A stretch of 64,000 bases of DNA from Archilochus colubris (Eukaryota > Chordata > Aves > Apodiformes > Trochilidae). The DNA is taken from NCBI GenBank assembly GCA_023079485.1, contig CM041092.1, positions 15,575,127 through 15,639,126 on the forward strand, given 5' to 3'. The notes under the pieces were generated by a model. The model worked only from the letters and a program-made list of their open reading frames with translations, had not been told where the DNA came from and did no database searches. Shown here in pieces: positions 24,546-36,840 of this stretch. Position numbers and translations under genes: made by a program. The stretch's first letter is position 1. The number at the start of each line of letters is the position of its first letter.

Positions 24546-27429
24546 GCCTCCAACATTGTGTTTTCATATACTATTTGGTGTGTTAGACAATTTAAAACCA
24601 AAGTTAAAAAGGAACTTTTTATTGGTACTGCATGAGCAGTACCATATATATAAAATTTTTTTTTAAAAAGTCTCTGGCTGAATGTCCTCCATGGAGCCAA
24701 AATCCAGATGAAAAGTCTCCAAAGTGGTGGAGACTTTGATTTCCACTGCTGAATTGCCTGTATGACTATAAAGAATCCTATCAGTAGAACTAGGTGCAGA
24801 CTACTGACTGGTAGACTGACAGCATGTTGGAAATAGCCTGTGCTGTAGCTTTCCAAAGATGTGGAACTGAGGGATCAGTGTGACTCTTTGAGGAAGGTTG
24901 CAGCAGCATTGTCCAGAAGGAGAATAACTCAATGATCTGGACTTGTATTAGCTATTGATGAAGGACAAATGAATAGCAAATTTACAACCAGGTAAGATCA
25001 CAGGTTATCACATGTAGCTCTCTGCAGAAAAAGTCATACAGTCCTGTCTCAGAAGACCTAATACTTCTTCTAACAATAACAATTTCTTGCATCTTTTACT
25101 TAGCTAAAGAATGTTATTTCTACCAGTTCTTTTTAAAATTTCACTATGCTTTCCACCTGACATTCTATTTTGAGCCAGTTTAATGTCTCATTTTCACTGC
25201 CTGATGAATGAATTCAGTCTACTACTAAATAAAAGCTTAATTCCACTTAGTAGTCTATCTCCTGCACCTGCTTCATCTTTCCTGAAGAGGACTAGCTACA
25301 ACTGTACACTCAGGTGTGACAAGTATGCAGTTTAAGAAAAGAGGATTGTAGACAACTCATGAGAAAATGGTAGATTCCTTTTTTGGTGGAAAAGGGTATC
25401 CCAAAATCAGAGCAACTCTGTCAACACTTGCAGTGCTGTTGCAATTTGAACCAGACTCACATACATCTGCAAAAATAATTTGTGCAGCAGCCACCAGAGG
25501 AGTCATAAAGATGTGTTTTGGTTTTTTTTTAATCCAGTCATTGGTAGAATGAATGGATATTGTCAAAAAAATCCCTTATATCCTGTATTAAAAATAAGCA
25601 TGTCTCACTTCAACTTCTGCAAGACACAAATGTTCCAATCATTTCCTCTTCCCTTTTGGAGCTCAGAGCAGGCTTTCAAGGGCAAAACAAAGAAGTCCAA
25701 ATTCTAGTGAGACCTGTGGAATGCAGCTCACAGTGGGTTATATACAGAAGGTCTTCAGGCAACCAGGAATTTCCTCTGATCAGTGAAAAACAGTTCTCCT
25801 CTGAAGAAATAAATAAGCTGAAGGTGAAAGTGTTGGAGTCTGGAATGGGCTGTGCTAGTGGTCTACAGGGACAGAAGCTGTGAAAGGGGAGAGGAACTGC
25901 TGTCCATCACTGCTGTTAAGGCATTCTCCTGTTGTTTCTCCTTGTAGTGTGGAGTTTGCAGCTCACTCAGCTCAATGGTTGAGCTCTATTCCCTGCATCA
26001 AATAGGACTACCTGTGTCTCCAGGGAAACATCTGGGGGGCTCAGCCTGCAAATGGTGTGGCTGTCTGCACTGTAAGTGAATAACAGAGAAGAGGCAGAAG
26101 CACCATCTGTGGTGGCATGTGCTTTCCACATGCTACTGAGGGCTGTCACTTGGGCTCAAAGTGTCCTGCTGTACCACAGAAGGAGAGGAACATGTCTGGC
26201 TTTACCCACAAAGTGTGTGCTTTGCACAAGCTAAAGCTTTGTAATTGAATCCCCAGTTCAAGAACTACAGAGATTAGGTTGGTGCTCTCTTTCAAGGTTT
26301 CTATTGCAGAATAGGCTAACTCTGGCCTTGAAGTAAGTTTTGGGCTTGTACATAGTTTTTATGGTAGCTTAACTCTGACCACCACACACCTTGTCCTGAT
26401 CAGTTTGGCCTTCTCCTCTCCACGTGTCCCAGAGTGGAGGAAGGGGAGATATGGGATGGCACTATTCAGGATCCAACATTAGTCTCAGGTCTCCTTTCAG
26501 AGACCTCTTTGTTGTGTGTTTGCAGCAAGGAACGATGGCACATTAAGGCTATTAACATAATGAGGTGCCAACACCAAAATAACAAGATAGTGGGTGATTA
26601 GTAGAAATGTTTTTTTAAAAGAATCCTCTGTATCAAAACTGTTTTGGAGAGACAGCAGATGGTTTCTTGGGAAGAACCTTTTCTTGAACAGATGTGAAGG
26701 TTATTACCTGTTATACCATGTTTTGATCTCTGTAGATGATATGTAAATTTACCCACACTACCTTCAGCTTCATGTTTGCCCTCCATGCCCATCCTCTCCT
26801 CCAGTGCTCAGGGAAGCATCTGCCATCCTCTCCTCCCAACACTGATTCCACTTTAGACCCTCTCTTTATGTTATTTCTAGTCTGTTGCAGAGAGAAGGTA
26901 ATCCTGTCCATTAGTTTGTGTTTGGCAGAGCTTTTTCAATCCTGTTTGATTTTGCTTAGCTGTTGTAAAGTTCATCCTGAAGGGCCCTGTCCATTGCATC
27001 AGCTTGCTGCTCACTTTCAGCTTCCATGCTTTTGCTCACAGGAGGCAGGCAGTCACCCAGGAGAAAAGTCAAACAAACTAGGCTACCAGGAGGCCAGCCA
27101 GAGGCTGTTCTTGCAAAAGAAATTTCACCCATCTTACCCAGAAAAGGGTGGGGAAATAGACAAATTCTCCATTAAACTGCTGGCAAAGGAACACCCTAAA
27201 TACTCCCCTCTCCCTTCTGAAAACAGATAGAAATGCTTTCTTTTCATTGTGGGAGTGCAGGACCTGCTATAGACACAAAGATTTTACTGCTTATAGTTTC
27301 AATCTAAAATTCAGTTGCCAATGTTTTAGTTCTATGTTAACAACCAAAACAGAGAAAAAATCCACAACTTTTAACAGTAAAGCTGCAAGACAAATATTCA
27401 GAAGTTAAGGAAAAGCACATGTAAAGGTA

Positions 27430-27487
27430 TTTGGGGTTTTTTTTTGTTTGATTGGTTTTTTTGTTTGGTTGTTTTTTGGCTTTTTTA
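27430..27487 (-). repeat. T/G-only tract (A/C tract on minus strand)
   Basis: This is the complement type of the A/C tracts: TTTG, TTGG and poly(T) words over about 58 bases. Only one base in the core breaks the T/G pattern. Confidence 0.85.
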
Positions 27488-28320
27488 TACATTATCACAA
27501 CCTTCACTCAATGAAATAAGACACATTGTCACACTGTCTTATTTTTATTTCTGTAATATATGGAGCCTCCTGTTCTTCTGTTCTGGGTAGATACAAACAG
27601 GGGAAGGAATGGGAGCACAGAAGATGCTGCCTACCTGCAATGCAGTGCCACAATGTTTATGCCAGAAAGCCCTGCTCAATTCCTGGCACACACAGCAGTA
27701 CCACACTGCATGCATAAGAGCACCAAGGGAATCAGAGCGTGCTCATTGCATGTTGAACTGCCCGAGAATTTAGCTGCCAGAGACTGACAAATTTTCTATT
27801 AAGCGTGCGGGTTTTTTGAAGTCTAAAACTTGACCATATTTATGTAGATTTTTGTTTTTCACGTTGATGGTACAAGTACCATCTTTGAGAGCAGAGTGAT
27901 CCTTCTGTCAAATTTTACATTCCTATTCTCACTAAAGGCACTACAATTTTTCAATGGAACTGTTGTTAGGTTGTTTATTTATTTCTTCTCTTTTCATTGG
28001 GACTGGAACTGTTCTAGCTGAAACTTCAAAGAAAATAATTTTGAAGGAGGTGCTGTGTCATGGAAAACTTCAGATTGAATCATTTCAGTATGATAGCTTT
28101 AAAAGTCCTGCTAAAGCAGAGGCCTTTCATCAAGAAAAATTGTTAATGCTATCTGCATTGCCTTACACTTACAAAACATGAGTTGCTAGGGCTTTTTTAA
28201 GGAACCAAACACAAACAACACTAGCTTCACCCCAAATCGCACCATTTATTTGTATGGAGGATCCAAAGCTCAATGACGCAACTTCAGGGCTACTGAGAAG
28301 ATCTAGATACAGACAACCCT
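27488..28320. other. unique non-coding DNA
   Basis: No gene is recognised. The overlapping frames of 63, 75 and 75 codons on the + strand are unrelated and unrecognisable. An ATG-led frame at 27954 begins with a hydrophobic stretch that resembles a signal peptide but ends after 75 codons without cysteines or a known motif, so I do not call it. Confidence 0.55.
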
Positions 28321-28321
28321 G

Positions 28322-28405
28322 CTGCTGCTCACAGATGCAGGAAAGATAAAGGTCTATGTTTCTGCTGCTCACAGATGCAGGAAAGATAAAGGTCTATGTT
28401 TCTGC
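28322..28405. repeat. 40-bp unit in 2.1 perfect tandem copies
   Basis: The unit starting CTGCTGCTCACAGATGCAGG fills 28322-28361 and repeats exactly at 28362-28401, with four further matching bases. No mismatch separates the copies, which points to a very recent duplication or a polymorphic short minisatellite. A collapsed or duplicated assembly artefact is the alternative. Confidence 0.95.
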
Positions 28406-28745
28406 CTCAGTTCCCAGGAGGCATCAAAGGGTGATGTTAGGATGAGAACACCCAAATGCTCTCTTCTGAGCTTGGCTGTGACTTGGTGATCTCCAGAAAG
28501 ATCCATGAAAGTCTGAGCACCCCCCATCAGCAACCCAGAGCTCTATGCAGTTCTGCCATCTCCACTTGGAAAATTCCTTTGGCTTTGCTTCCTCAGCAAC
28601 TTTAAAAGCTCCATAGAGACTGTAACTCCAATGCTTCGAGTCAGCAAATCCGCACCACTCGTCCATTCCCAAAAACATTGCTCATTTTGAGACTGAAAAT
28701 GGAATTAAGGGCTTTCCTTTAGTATATGTATATATAGAAAAAAAA

Positions 28746-28805
28746 TGAAGGAAACAGACATTTAAGGCAAGCTGAAGGAAACAGACTTTTAAGGCAAGCT
28801 GAAGG
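28746..28805. repeat. 27-bp unit in 2.2 tandem copies
   Basis: The unit starting TGAAGGAAACAGAC occupies 28746-28772 and 28773-28799, plus six bases of a third copy. One substitution (ATTTAAGG against TTTTAAGG) separates the copies. It is only about 340 bases from the 40-bp duplication but has an unrelated unit. Confidence 0.93.
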
Positions 28806-30050
28806 TGGTTTTTGCCTTTTATTGCCTCTACTCGAACCAAATCATTTATACTAGCATTATTCTTTCGAATATATTTATGAGTATGCTACTGTCATGACTC
28901 ATTTATGACACAGGAAGCGTGTGAGGGTCACATGCTTGAGAGTCTGTCACCCATTGGGTCTCTGCTGCCCGACCCAGAGAAAAGGCTAATAGCCATTATT
29001 TTCTTTGTCTTTATTCTCATGGAAACAGAAAGTGGATTTGAGGTTAAACATCTGGTTTGTCTTGGATAAATGTTATTTATCTTTTCTTTCCCCTTGGCTT
29101 TTCAATGGGTTTTTTTGTGTTGGTTTTTTTTTTTTTTCCTACACTCTTCCCCTTTTTGGAATAAGGATTTTATTTGAAGCCCATTGGATTTTTCCATCAG
29201 CTCCAGTAAGACCTTGGATCCAACCCTAGATACAGATATGGATTTGTTTCCACACTCCTTTGTATCTGTCCTCTTGTGATCCTCAGTGGAAATGCATTGT
29301 GCATTTGCTGAAGTGTCTGTTGTATCCTTGCCTACCACATTTGAAGGTGTGCTTCCTGTTTTATTCTGAATATGTGCCATTCATGCCAACATCATCCTAG
29401 GTATTATACAGACATTCTAGAGAGCAGAGAATGGAAGTCTTTTCCCAAGTAGAAAATTTCATGGTGGGTTGAGGGAAAAGGACTTTGACACTGAGCCTAA
29501 AACATTGCAACAATGCCAAGAAAAAGTTCCATGGCATGCAGAAACACAAATGAGCCTGCATTTTATTAAAGTCTCTACAAAACCATTAAGAGAACTAAGT
29601 ATGTAAGAAATTCTCTATTCCAAGCCTGCATGTAATCTACCACTTGAAGAAGTTCCCAAAGGATGTGCACTTGGTCCAAGTGACCAGGATACCAGCATTA
29701 CAGACTGAGCTTCTTCCTTCCTAAACAGCAGGCTTTGGACAAAACTTTTAAGGTTTAATACCAGCACCACTGGCTGACTGTCTCTGATATACAGTGTGCC
29801 TACAAACCTAGAACTGAAGAAGTTTTTCTTTTGCTGCAAACCATGGCATCCTCTACATATTAGCAAAAGTCAGTCTGGTATTTGGAAAGGCTCTCCTCAT
29901 CCATTATTTCAAGGGGTAGACTGATTCTACTCAGACACTAGCCTCCAGACAAATTTGGCTTAAATTTGCATTGTTATTCAGAAGGTAGTAGATCAGATGA
30001 TCCTTAGGCATGTATCACTCTGACTATACAAGCATTCCTTCTTTGTATTA
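28806..30050. other. unique non-coding DNA with a T/G tract
   Basis: No gene is seen. A T/G-rich tract at 29110-29137 ends in T14. The segment 28840-28990 contains an AP-1-type GTCATGACTCAT (28891-28902), TATTTATGAGTATGC and TCACATGC words in otherwise non-repetitive DNA, and could be a regulatory element. This is a guess without comparative data. Confidence 0.45.
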
Positions 30051-30051
30051 C

Positions 30052-30078
30052 AAAAAAAAAAAAAAAAAAAAAAAAAAA
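30052..30078. repeat. A27 homopolymer
   Basis: This is the longest uninterrupted mononucleotide run in the window. The 150 bases before it lack AATAAA and any reading frame or SINE I can recognise, so a retroposed tail is not supported. Length is likely polymorphic or uncertain in the assembly. Confidence 0.9.
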
Positions 30079-30079
30079 G

Positions 30080-33000
30080 GCTTGGAATACAGGTATCTCA
30101 CTGAATACATTAGGTTGAAACCCATTGCTGTTAAACATGTTTTGCATATTGCTCGAGTTTTCAAGTTTTCCATCTACCCTGTGCCCAAAAACCCTAACAC
30201 CTCACTTGCTGTGGCTGTTTTGAGAAAGTGTCTGCAGCTGAGCAGTTCACCTTTGCCTTCCCTTCCTTCCTTCTTAAGCTAGGACCCTGCAGAGCAGCCA
30301 ATGTTATTTAAACAGCCTTGGTACATGACTTTGATTATGCTAGTTCTCTCACTGAGAATGAAGCTTAGGGTATAACCCCACATTTACACACCTTACTCTT
30401 ATTCTGCTTTGTCTTCATCTACACATGTTTTCATTTCTGTGCTCTTTCCCATTAGTCAGGTCTTCATTGTCTCCTCTCCCTGGACACTGAAGCGAAGTGT
30501 CAATATGGTTTCTGGTTTCTGTTTACCTTCAGAACTGACCCAAGGGCAATTTGCTCTTATTTAGTAGAACTGATGTCAAAGTCAGACTTGGTTTCTAAAT
30601 CAGTTGCTAAAATTCTCTTCCAGGAAGCTTTGGTCTCTGAGTTGGTTCATTCATGGTCTCTCTTCTTTCTTCTTACTAGGAGTTGCTCTGAAGCGTTGAT
30701 CCCCACTCCACCAGATCTAGATTTTAGCCCTATTTCTGTATTCTGTCCTTCCTTGGGAAGACAATAGATTCTTGGCCAGTGTCATAAACCTACCTAGAGT
30801 CTCTCTTCACTCATCTGCATGTAGTCCCTCATTTCTTTTTCTGTTTTATGGAGCCAAAGAACCATTTCTTACCTCTGCTGGCTTTATTTAGGGGTCCATC
30901 TCACATGCCTTCCCTGGAGGTTTGACTAATCAAAACAGTACATTGCAGCCTTTGAAGAAGTTTGTAATCATAGAACTACATGCATTCCTGAAAGCAGAAT
31001 TGGGATAAATAACCAGTAGAACTATTTGCAGGATTTGCTGCTGTTCTCTAATGTTGCCAGGCTACCAGTGGACAAAGACAGAAAATGATTATCAGCTTCT
31101 TCAAAGTAAGTTAATTGAGTGGGAGTAAATATTTGCAGAATATTCTGTCCTCTCTTCCTTGCCCACCAGCATAACTGAAGCCTGCAGGAAACTTCTAAAG
31201 CACATGGAAATTTAGCTCTCTGGTCTGTGGGAAGATCAGCTACATTTTCACATAAACCTTTGATTTATTCACTAATTTCTTTATGCAGACTGCAGGGTAT
31301 CCCTGCCTTTCTTGATTTTGACCCAGGTAGAGCAGATGGCATCAATTGAACCACAGACTGTGAAAGCTCTAAATGATTGTGGAAGTAGTTATCACCAGAA
31401 AGCAATGGCTGGAGCTGCCTTGCCAACCCCAGTGATAGGACCACCATATCACAAGGCACTATGCCCCTACAACCCCTGACGTGGAACATTCTCTGGAGTA
31501 CTTATGAGCATCTAGTTTTAAGAAACTAGCAGTTTTCATCATGTTGCTGTCAATCAAGACACTTATTTTTAAATTACTTCCCTCTTTCTTGGCTTTAAGT
31601 CCATCTGCTTTTGTTTCCTACATTCAAAGGATCTTATTGGAGGAAGTGGGTGGTCATCCAGCTAGAAATACCACCATGCTCTGACTCCATCTGGCTCTTT
31701 CCTGATATTCTCCTGATTGTATTGGCCAAAAATGACCTCCAGAATACTTATGTGCTGGTGAGGATTAAATGTTCAGACAAAACGTGTGAGCAGCAGATGA
31801 GACTGTACTGTTCTCCAAGGACATTCTTCCACATGTCCCTTGAACAAGATCTGAAACATCTGGACTAGAATTTTTGTCACATGACTTTAAATACGCTGAC
31901 ATTTCAGTGACACATTTTGATACCCTTTCAAAATGAAGCACTTACCAAATGAGGATCTAATTTAGATTTAAGATTGTGTTTATTGTCTATTAATAAAGTA
32001 CTACGTAATAACTCAAACCACATTTATTGAGTCTGTCATGATTATGTAAAAGGGTATTATGGTTCTAATAATTAGCTGGCACCATTCAGTTACGTAAGAA
32101 TTAAAGAAGTTTCCTAGTTTACCCAGGAACTAGAAGTTGTTCTTAGCATGGATTTGGTGTTGGCAACTAGAACAACCTCATTCTCTGGAAATGAGGGTTA
32201 ACCTAGGCAACAGCTGCTCACATTTTTCTTTGTGTTCTCATTCTTGATTTGTAAAGATCACCTTGAAAAGGGGAGACTAACAAAAGTAAAGAGCAAGGGT
32301 TCAGCAACAGGAAAATGAAGAGACTGGCCCAAGGTAACACAGTGGGAAACCAGAGGTGGACCAAAGTGTGAACATGTGTCTCCTGGAGTTATTCTTTCAT
32401 TTCATGTAGCCTAGTAGAGCAGGAGGAAATTCTCCCACTGCTTCACCCAAGGGAATTTCTTAATCACACCCTTGTAGTGTGGGAGCCTTTTTTTTACAAA
32501 TGGAATCAAAAGTTTTGAAATTTCTTTTCTTTTTTTTTTCATCATTACATGGAAATGGAACATTTATGAAATCTCAGTTTCATGGGGTGGGAAAATTTTT
32601 TCCTTCTCTACCCTAGAGCAGATTGATAATAGACTCATGATAGTAACTGAATGCTGAAGGGATTTTTGATCTGTGCAGATGTGCATAATCATTATTATTT
32701 TACAAGTCACTGGAGGTATTTCGTAGGGTCAACATGGTAAGAAATCTGCACCTAAAAGTGAAACAAAGTGTCTGCCAGAGGGGCCAGATTTTAATTGAAA
32801 ACTAAATTTAAGTTTAGAGGAAGAGGAAAATACCACACTTCTAATGAGATCCAGGGCACTACAGAGAACAGCCGACAAAGAATATTTTAATAATAAGGTC
32901 CTGGTTAGAAAGACCTGTTATGAATGGTTTCTTGATATTGTAGGTAGATAAATGCACTTGAGCTCATATCTCAAAAATGAGATTTTGAGAGTAGTTTTAG

Positions 33001-33865
33001 ATTTAACTAAAAAAAGTGAAAAAGTGGGTGATTCATTTTTTAACCATTCAGAGAAGTTGTCCTTCCCTTTCCTTTTTTACCAAGCTTACCTTAAGAAAGT
33101 ATAAAGTTTTTTTGGATGAAGAAGGAAGGTGATGCTCCTTCCTCTTTCCCCCTCTTGTTCTTAACCCGTAGCCTTAACCAGTTTGCTTAATATAGCAGAG
33201 CCTTGAAGTCAGACACCTCAACAGAAAAATGACAGAATGTGAAAAGATGCAGGTACCCCTGTACTGCCCTTGTGTCATAATTAAAATTAAATCAGGGCTA
33301 AAGAGATTAGCAAGCAAGTACAACAGGAAAAAATGGGTGAGAAACAGTTAAAAATGCCTCTCTCTCTTTCTTGGGCTGCAACTGCAAGACTGAGTTAAAT
33401 AACAAAATCTGATGAAATCAGACATTTTGGGCCAGAGAACAGCTCTCAAGGGAGTAAGGGTAATACCTGCTTCCATACCATACATCAGACCACACTTGGA
33501 TTTTTTTAGCTGAACTGGCTCTGAGTCCAGTTTGAGTGGGTTATCTCCATGGGAAGAACCATGGTACAACCACAAAACTCCAGAAATAACAGATTCAAAG
33601 TCACTTTGGTTGCAGCTGGGTTGATTTTGTCCCTAGTCTGGGTGTAGGGGGAGAAGGTTAAACATGAGGGAGGAGAGGGAAGGAAATGATACATGGAGAA
33701 ACCATTTTTTTACCTTCACTTCAGCATGTATCAGTGGATAATGAAATTTTTCAACTGATTAGATGCCCCATTGGTTGGAAAATTTGGAAGCAATCATGCA
33801 ATTATATCGCAAAACCTCAGAGTCATGTACATTGAGCCAAGTAAAGAAACCAAACTATTAGCAAA
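30080..33865. other. unique non-coding DNA with one old SINE-like remnant
   Basis: Open frames are short (85 codons or fewer) and unrecognised. The DNA is AT-rich with scattered poly(T) tracts, and a probable MIR-type remnant lies at 32311-32390. No promoter, RNA gene or other repeat family was recognised. Confidence 0.65.
32311..32390 (+). mobile_element. MIR-type SINE remnant
   Basis: The order GAAGAGACTGGCCCAAGG, then TAACACAG, then AACCAGAGGTGGACC, then TGTCTCCTGGAG follows the core and 3' part of MIR-type SINEs (GACTTGCCCAAGGTCACACAG ... GGCAGAG ... GTCTCCTG). It is diverged and lacks the tRNA-like head. This is the best of the several ancient SINE-like stretches in the window. Confidence 0.5.
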
Positions 33866-33872
33866 AATAGAG

Positions 33873-33936
33873 AGAAAAGAAAAGAAAAGAAAAGAAAAGA
33901 AGGAAAAAAAACAAAAATAAAAATAAAAATAAAAAA
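33873..33936 (+). repeat. AAAAG and AAAAT pentanucleotide repeats
   Basis: About six units of AAAAG (33873-33901) are followed, after a short A-rich spacer, by about four units of AAAAT (33912-33936). This is a typical compound microsatellite. Confidence 0.9.
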
Positions 33937-33939
33937 GAC

Positions 33940-36775
33940 TATTTATATTGCAATGCTGGTCCTAAAAAATGGAAAAGAAAACACAATGGAAACTTTTCTG
34001 CAAACAATTAAGGGAGAGGGAGAAAGGCTCAGGATGGGACTGGTGCTTCAGGATAAATATAGAATTTATAACATAGTAAGAACTGTTTTTGGTGTGTCTT
34101 AATTGAAACTACATTGCTTGTCCCTCTGCTGCTTTGTCTCAGTGCTACAGTCTGTGAGAAAAAGAGGGACTGGGTGATTTTCCTAGTAAGGAACTGATAC
34201 GTCTCACTAGAGGAACAATGATTGGCAATGCTCATTGTGAGCACTTGGGGCACTTCTGTAAACAGGGGCATGGACTTGTGCTCCACTACACGCCACAGTG
34301 TCTCTGCTCATGACAGATACTGTTCAGCCCCCATCTACTCCAGAAGCCATCGGAACAGATCCAGTTTTGCTAAATAAAGCCATTTGCATGAACTAATGCT
34401 TCTCTCTTTCCTTTTTCTAATAGGAGGGCTACTTGCTCCTCTTGGTGACAGAATGAAAGAATTGCTTTTGTGTACCCCAAATCATCTAGATGAGGACTCA
34501 GAAACACAATGCTTTCATAGGAAGGAAGATGGAGCAATTTTGAGGGTGAAATCCAACCCCACTGAAATCTCAGTGGCATCTTTTTGACCTTGGGGGCTAG
34601 AAACTGACCTCAGCATTCACACTTTCTATGTCAACAATCTCCTTGCTTTCCAGATACCCACTCGCTTCCCAGGATGCCACCAAAATGTGTTATCTCTGGG
34701 GGCAAAATTGCTCGTGGAGGTTGGTATGCCATCTAAAAGGAAGCATCTGTGCAGCTATGGTTGAAAGGGGTGTATGGCAATAGGATCACAGGAAGATCAG
34801 TTGCAACTGAAGAAGGGGCAGGTGTCCATGGATCATGCCCTGTAACAAGCTCAGGACTACATCAGCTTCCCAGAAACCAGGATCTTGGCTTAACCTGTTA
34901 GACAGTGGTGGAAGCAGACACAGATGAAATCTGCAAAACAGAATCTGGTTCAAGTCCACCTTTTTAGTCTCTTTTCCCCCTCTAAATAGACTTCAAATGA
35001 ACTTTAAATCCTATTCCACTGAGGGACAAGTAGGAAGAGGTGGGCCAGGAGGGAGTGGGCAGAGGAATTAAATATTAGCATATTGCTGGCACATATGAAT
35101 GGGAAAAAAAATGCTGAGGTGATCCAAAATATGAACTGAATCTAAGCTAGCCACTTAACTAATTGCTTTGCCTTGTCTCCATCCTGATTGTGACAATTGA
35201 TTTCTTCCCACAGAGACACTCCATCCCACCCTTTCTGTTGAGATTTGAAATGCTCCATTGTTTTGATGTCTCTGTACCTTGCTATTAATGGAAGGAAAGT
35301 ATCCCCTCCCCTTGGCATCACAGATGTGTGAAGAACTAGAAATGGTTTTGCTATTTAATTTTATTTTTCTCCAAGACAAATAGAAAATATTTGGCAATAT
35401 CCTTGTTTGGTGTTGTGGTTTGATCTACTTCCCCAGAAAAGTGGGAGCTGTTCTTTGGATTCTGCAAAGCCTCCTAGGGTGAAGGGAAATTGGTGGCTCT
35501 TTGGGAGCTTCCTGGAATGTGAAATGCTATTGAACACTGGCTTTATGTCTTCAAATGCTTGGGATCTCTGGAGTCTGAAAGGACCAGGGAGTGCCAGGGT
35601 ATGATGGACAATTAGATGGGTTAAAAAGCGAAACTCATTAGAAGCATATTCAGAGCAGTAACTGCAAGGGAATGGTTACATTCTTTTATTCTTTACATAA
35701 ATTTTGAGAGCCAGTGGAAAAAAACAGACTGTCACAGGGCTGGATACAGGCCTGGTACAGGCAGGGTTATGTTTTTGTTTTCTTTCCACCAAACATTCAA
35801 CTAACCCCAATTTTCTCCTCTTGCAAGGAAAAAAAATAGATTCAACAAAGAGCTCTTCACCCAGCAGTTCTCACTATCCCACTGAGTTTTTCACAAAACT
35901 GAGATGTTTTGGTTTTTTTAACAAGACTTATCTGCCTGGTGTCTGGATTCTTTTTGTCCAAATCTCTCCCTCAACATGAGCAGTCCACTTTAATCTCTAA
36001 CCTGCTTACACTGAAGAACTGAGGCACTTATGAGACAATTGACAGTTAGCAGAGCAAGTGGCTCACAGTGGGAATAGTTAAGTGAAAATTCGGTCTCAGG
36101 TACTTAGCTGCAAGGTGCTATGATGACAATAGCCATGAAAACTGAACAGGTTTTCCAAGTAGATGAAAATGACAGTGCTTCTCCCACATGTTGAAGGTCC
36201 TCTTTTTGTTCTCTGCAACCTATTGAGGTTGAATTAAAATGATCTGTTGCAAAAAAGGGGAAAGTATATTATTTGGGGCATCCAGCCACATAGGCTGCTT
36301 TAGTGAAAAATGAACACCCATCTTGAATCCATCCCACTCCTTATGAAAGCACCAGAGTGCCTCTAGTTTGACAGAAATTAATTTTTTTATATACAAAGAT
36401 CCATCTTTTTTATAGGAAAGGAAAGTTTATTTTCTGCCCACCCCTATTGGATGGATCTACCCCTGTGTTTTCTGTAGGCTGGTCATTGGCTTTGTCCCCA
36501 CTAAGATATGAAGGATCAACTCAAGCCAAATTTTATACAGGGAGTTCACAAAAATCATTGAACTGCATTCTTGATTTTCCTCATGAACTGAGAATAAACT
36601 TTAGTCTGCTCTTCCTTGGTCTAGAAGAGTTTAGATCCTGTACAGAGAACTGCATGCCATTTTAGATGTACAGGCTTGGTTATTGCTTTTGTTTTTTGCA
36701 AAACAGCAAATATTTCTCAAGATTTCCTCTTTACACCTTTTGTCTAGAAAAATCCTCATATCTTCTGATTTAGAT
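33940..36775. other. unique non-coding DNA
   Basis: No gene is recognised. Frames of up to 91 codons have no familiar motif. A weak MIR-like word order (AACTGAGGCAC ... AGCAAGTGGCTCACAG) occurs at 36015-36070 but is too poor to call as a feature. Confidence 0.65.
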
Positions 36776-36776
36776 T

Positions 36777-36840
36777 GGGTTTTTTTGTTTTATTTTTGGT
36801 TGGTTGTTTGGTTGGTTTGGTCTGGTTTTTTCTGTTTTTC
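36777..36840 (-). repeat. T/G-only tract
   Basis: The tract is built from TTTG, TTGG and GGTTGG words over about 64 bases with few interruptions. It belongs to the same class as 27.4 and 59.2 kb, in the orientation where the A/C strand is the minus strand. Confidence 0.85.

Larger units (their letters stand above)
22245..27425. other. unique non-coding DNA
   Basis: No gene is recognised. Open frames are all under 110 codons except one of 164 (+, 26736-27230), whose peptide is C/L/F-rich at first and then mixed, with no domain, signal pattern or splice context I trust. There is an A13 run at 22873-22885 and an AATA microsatellite of about four units at 23504-23521. Confidence 0.65.

Noticed and set aside
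27954..28181. 75-codon ATG frame with a signal-peptide-like start
   Set aside because: The hydrophobic start is followed by a short, unrecognised K/S-rich tail with no conserved cysteines and no splice donor. It is probably chance.
30052..30078. A27 run as the tail of a processed pseudogene
   Set aside because: No AATAAA, coding remnant or flanking duplication was found in the preceding sequence.
30965..31015. AATCATAGAAC word resembling the minus-strand end of CR1
   Set aside because: The match is only about ten bases and the following sequence does not continue the CR1 consensus.
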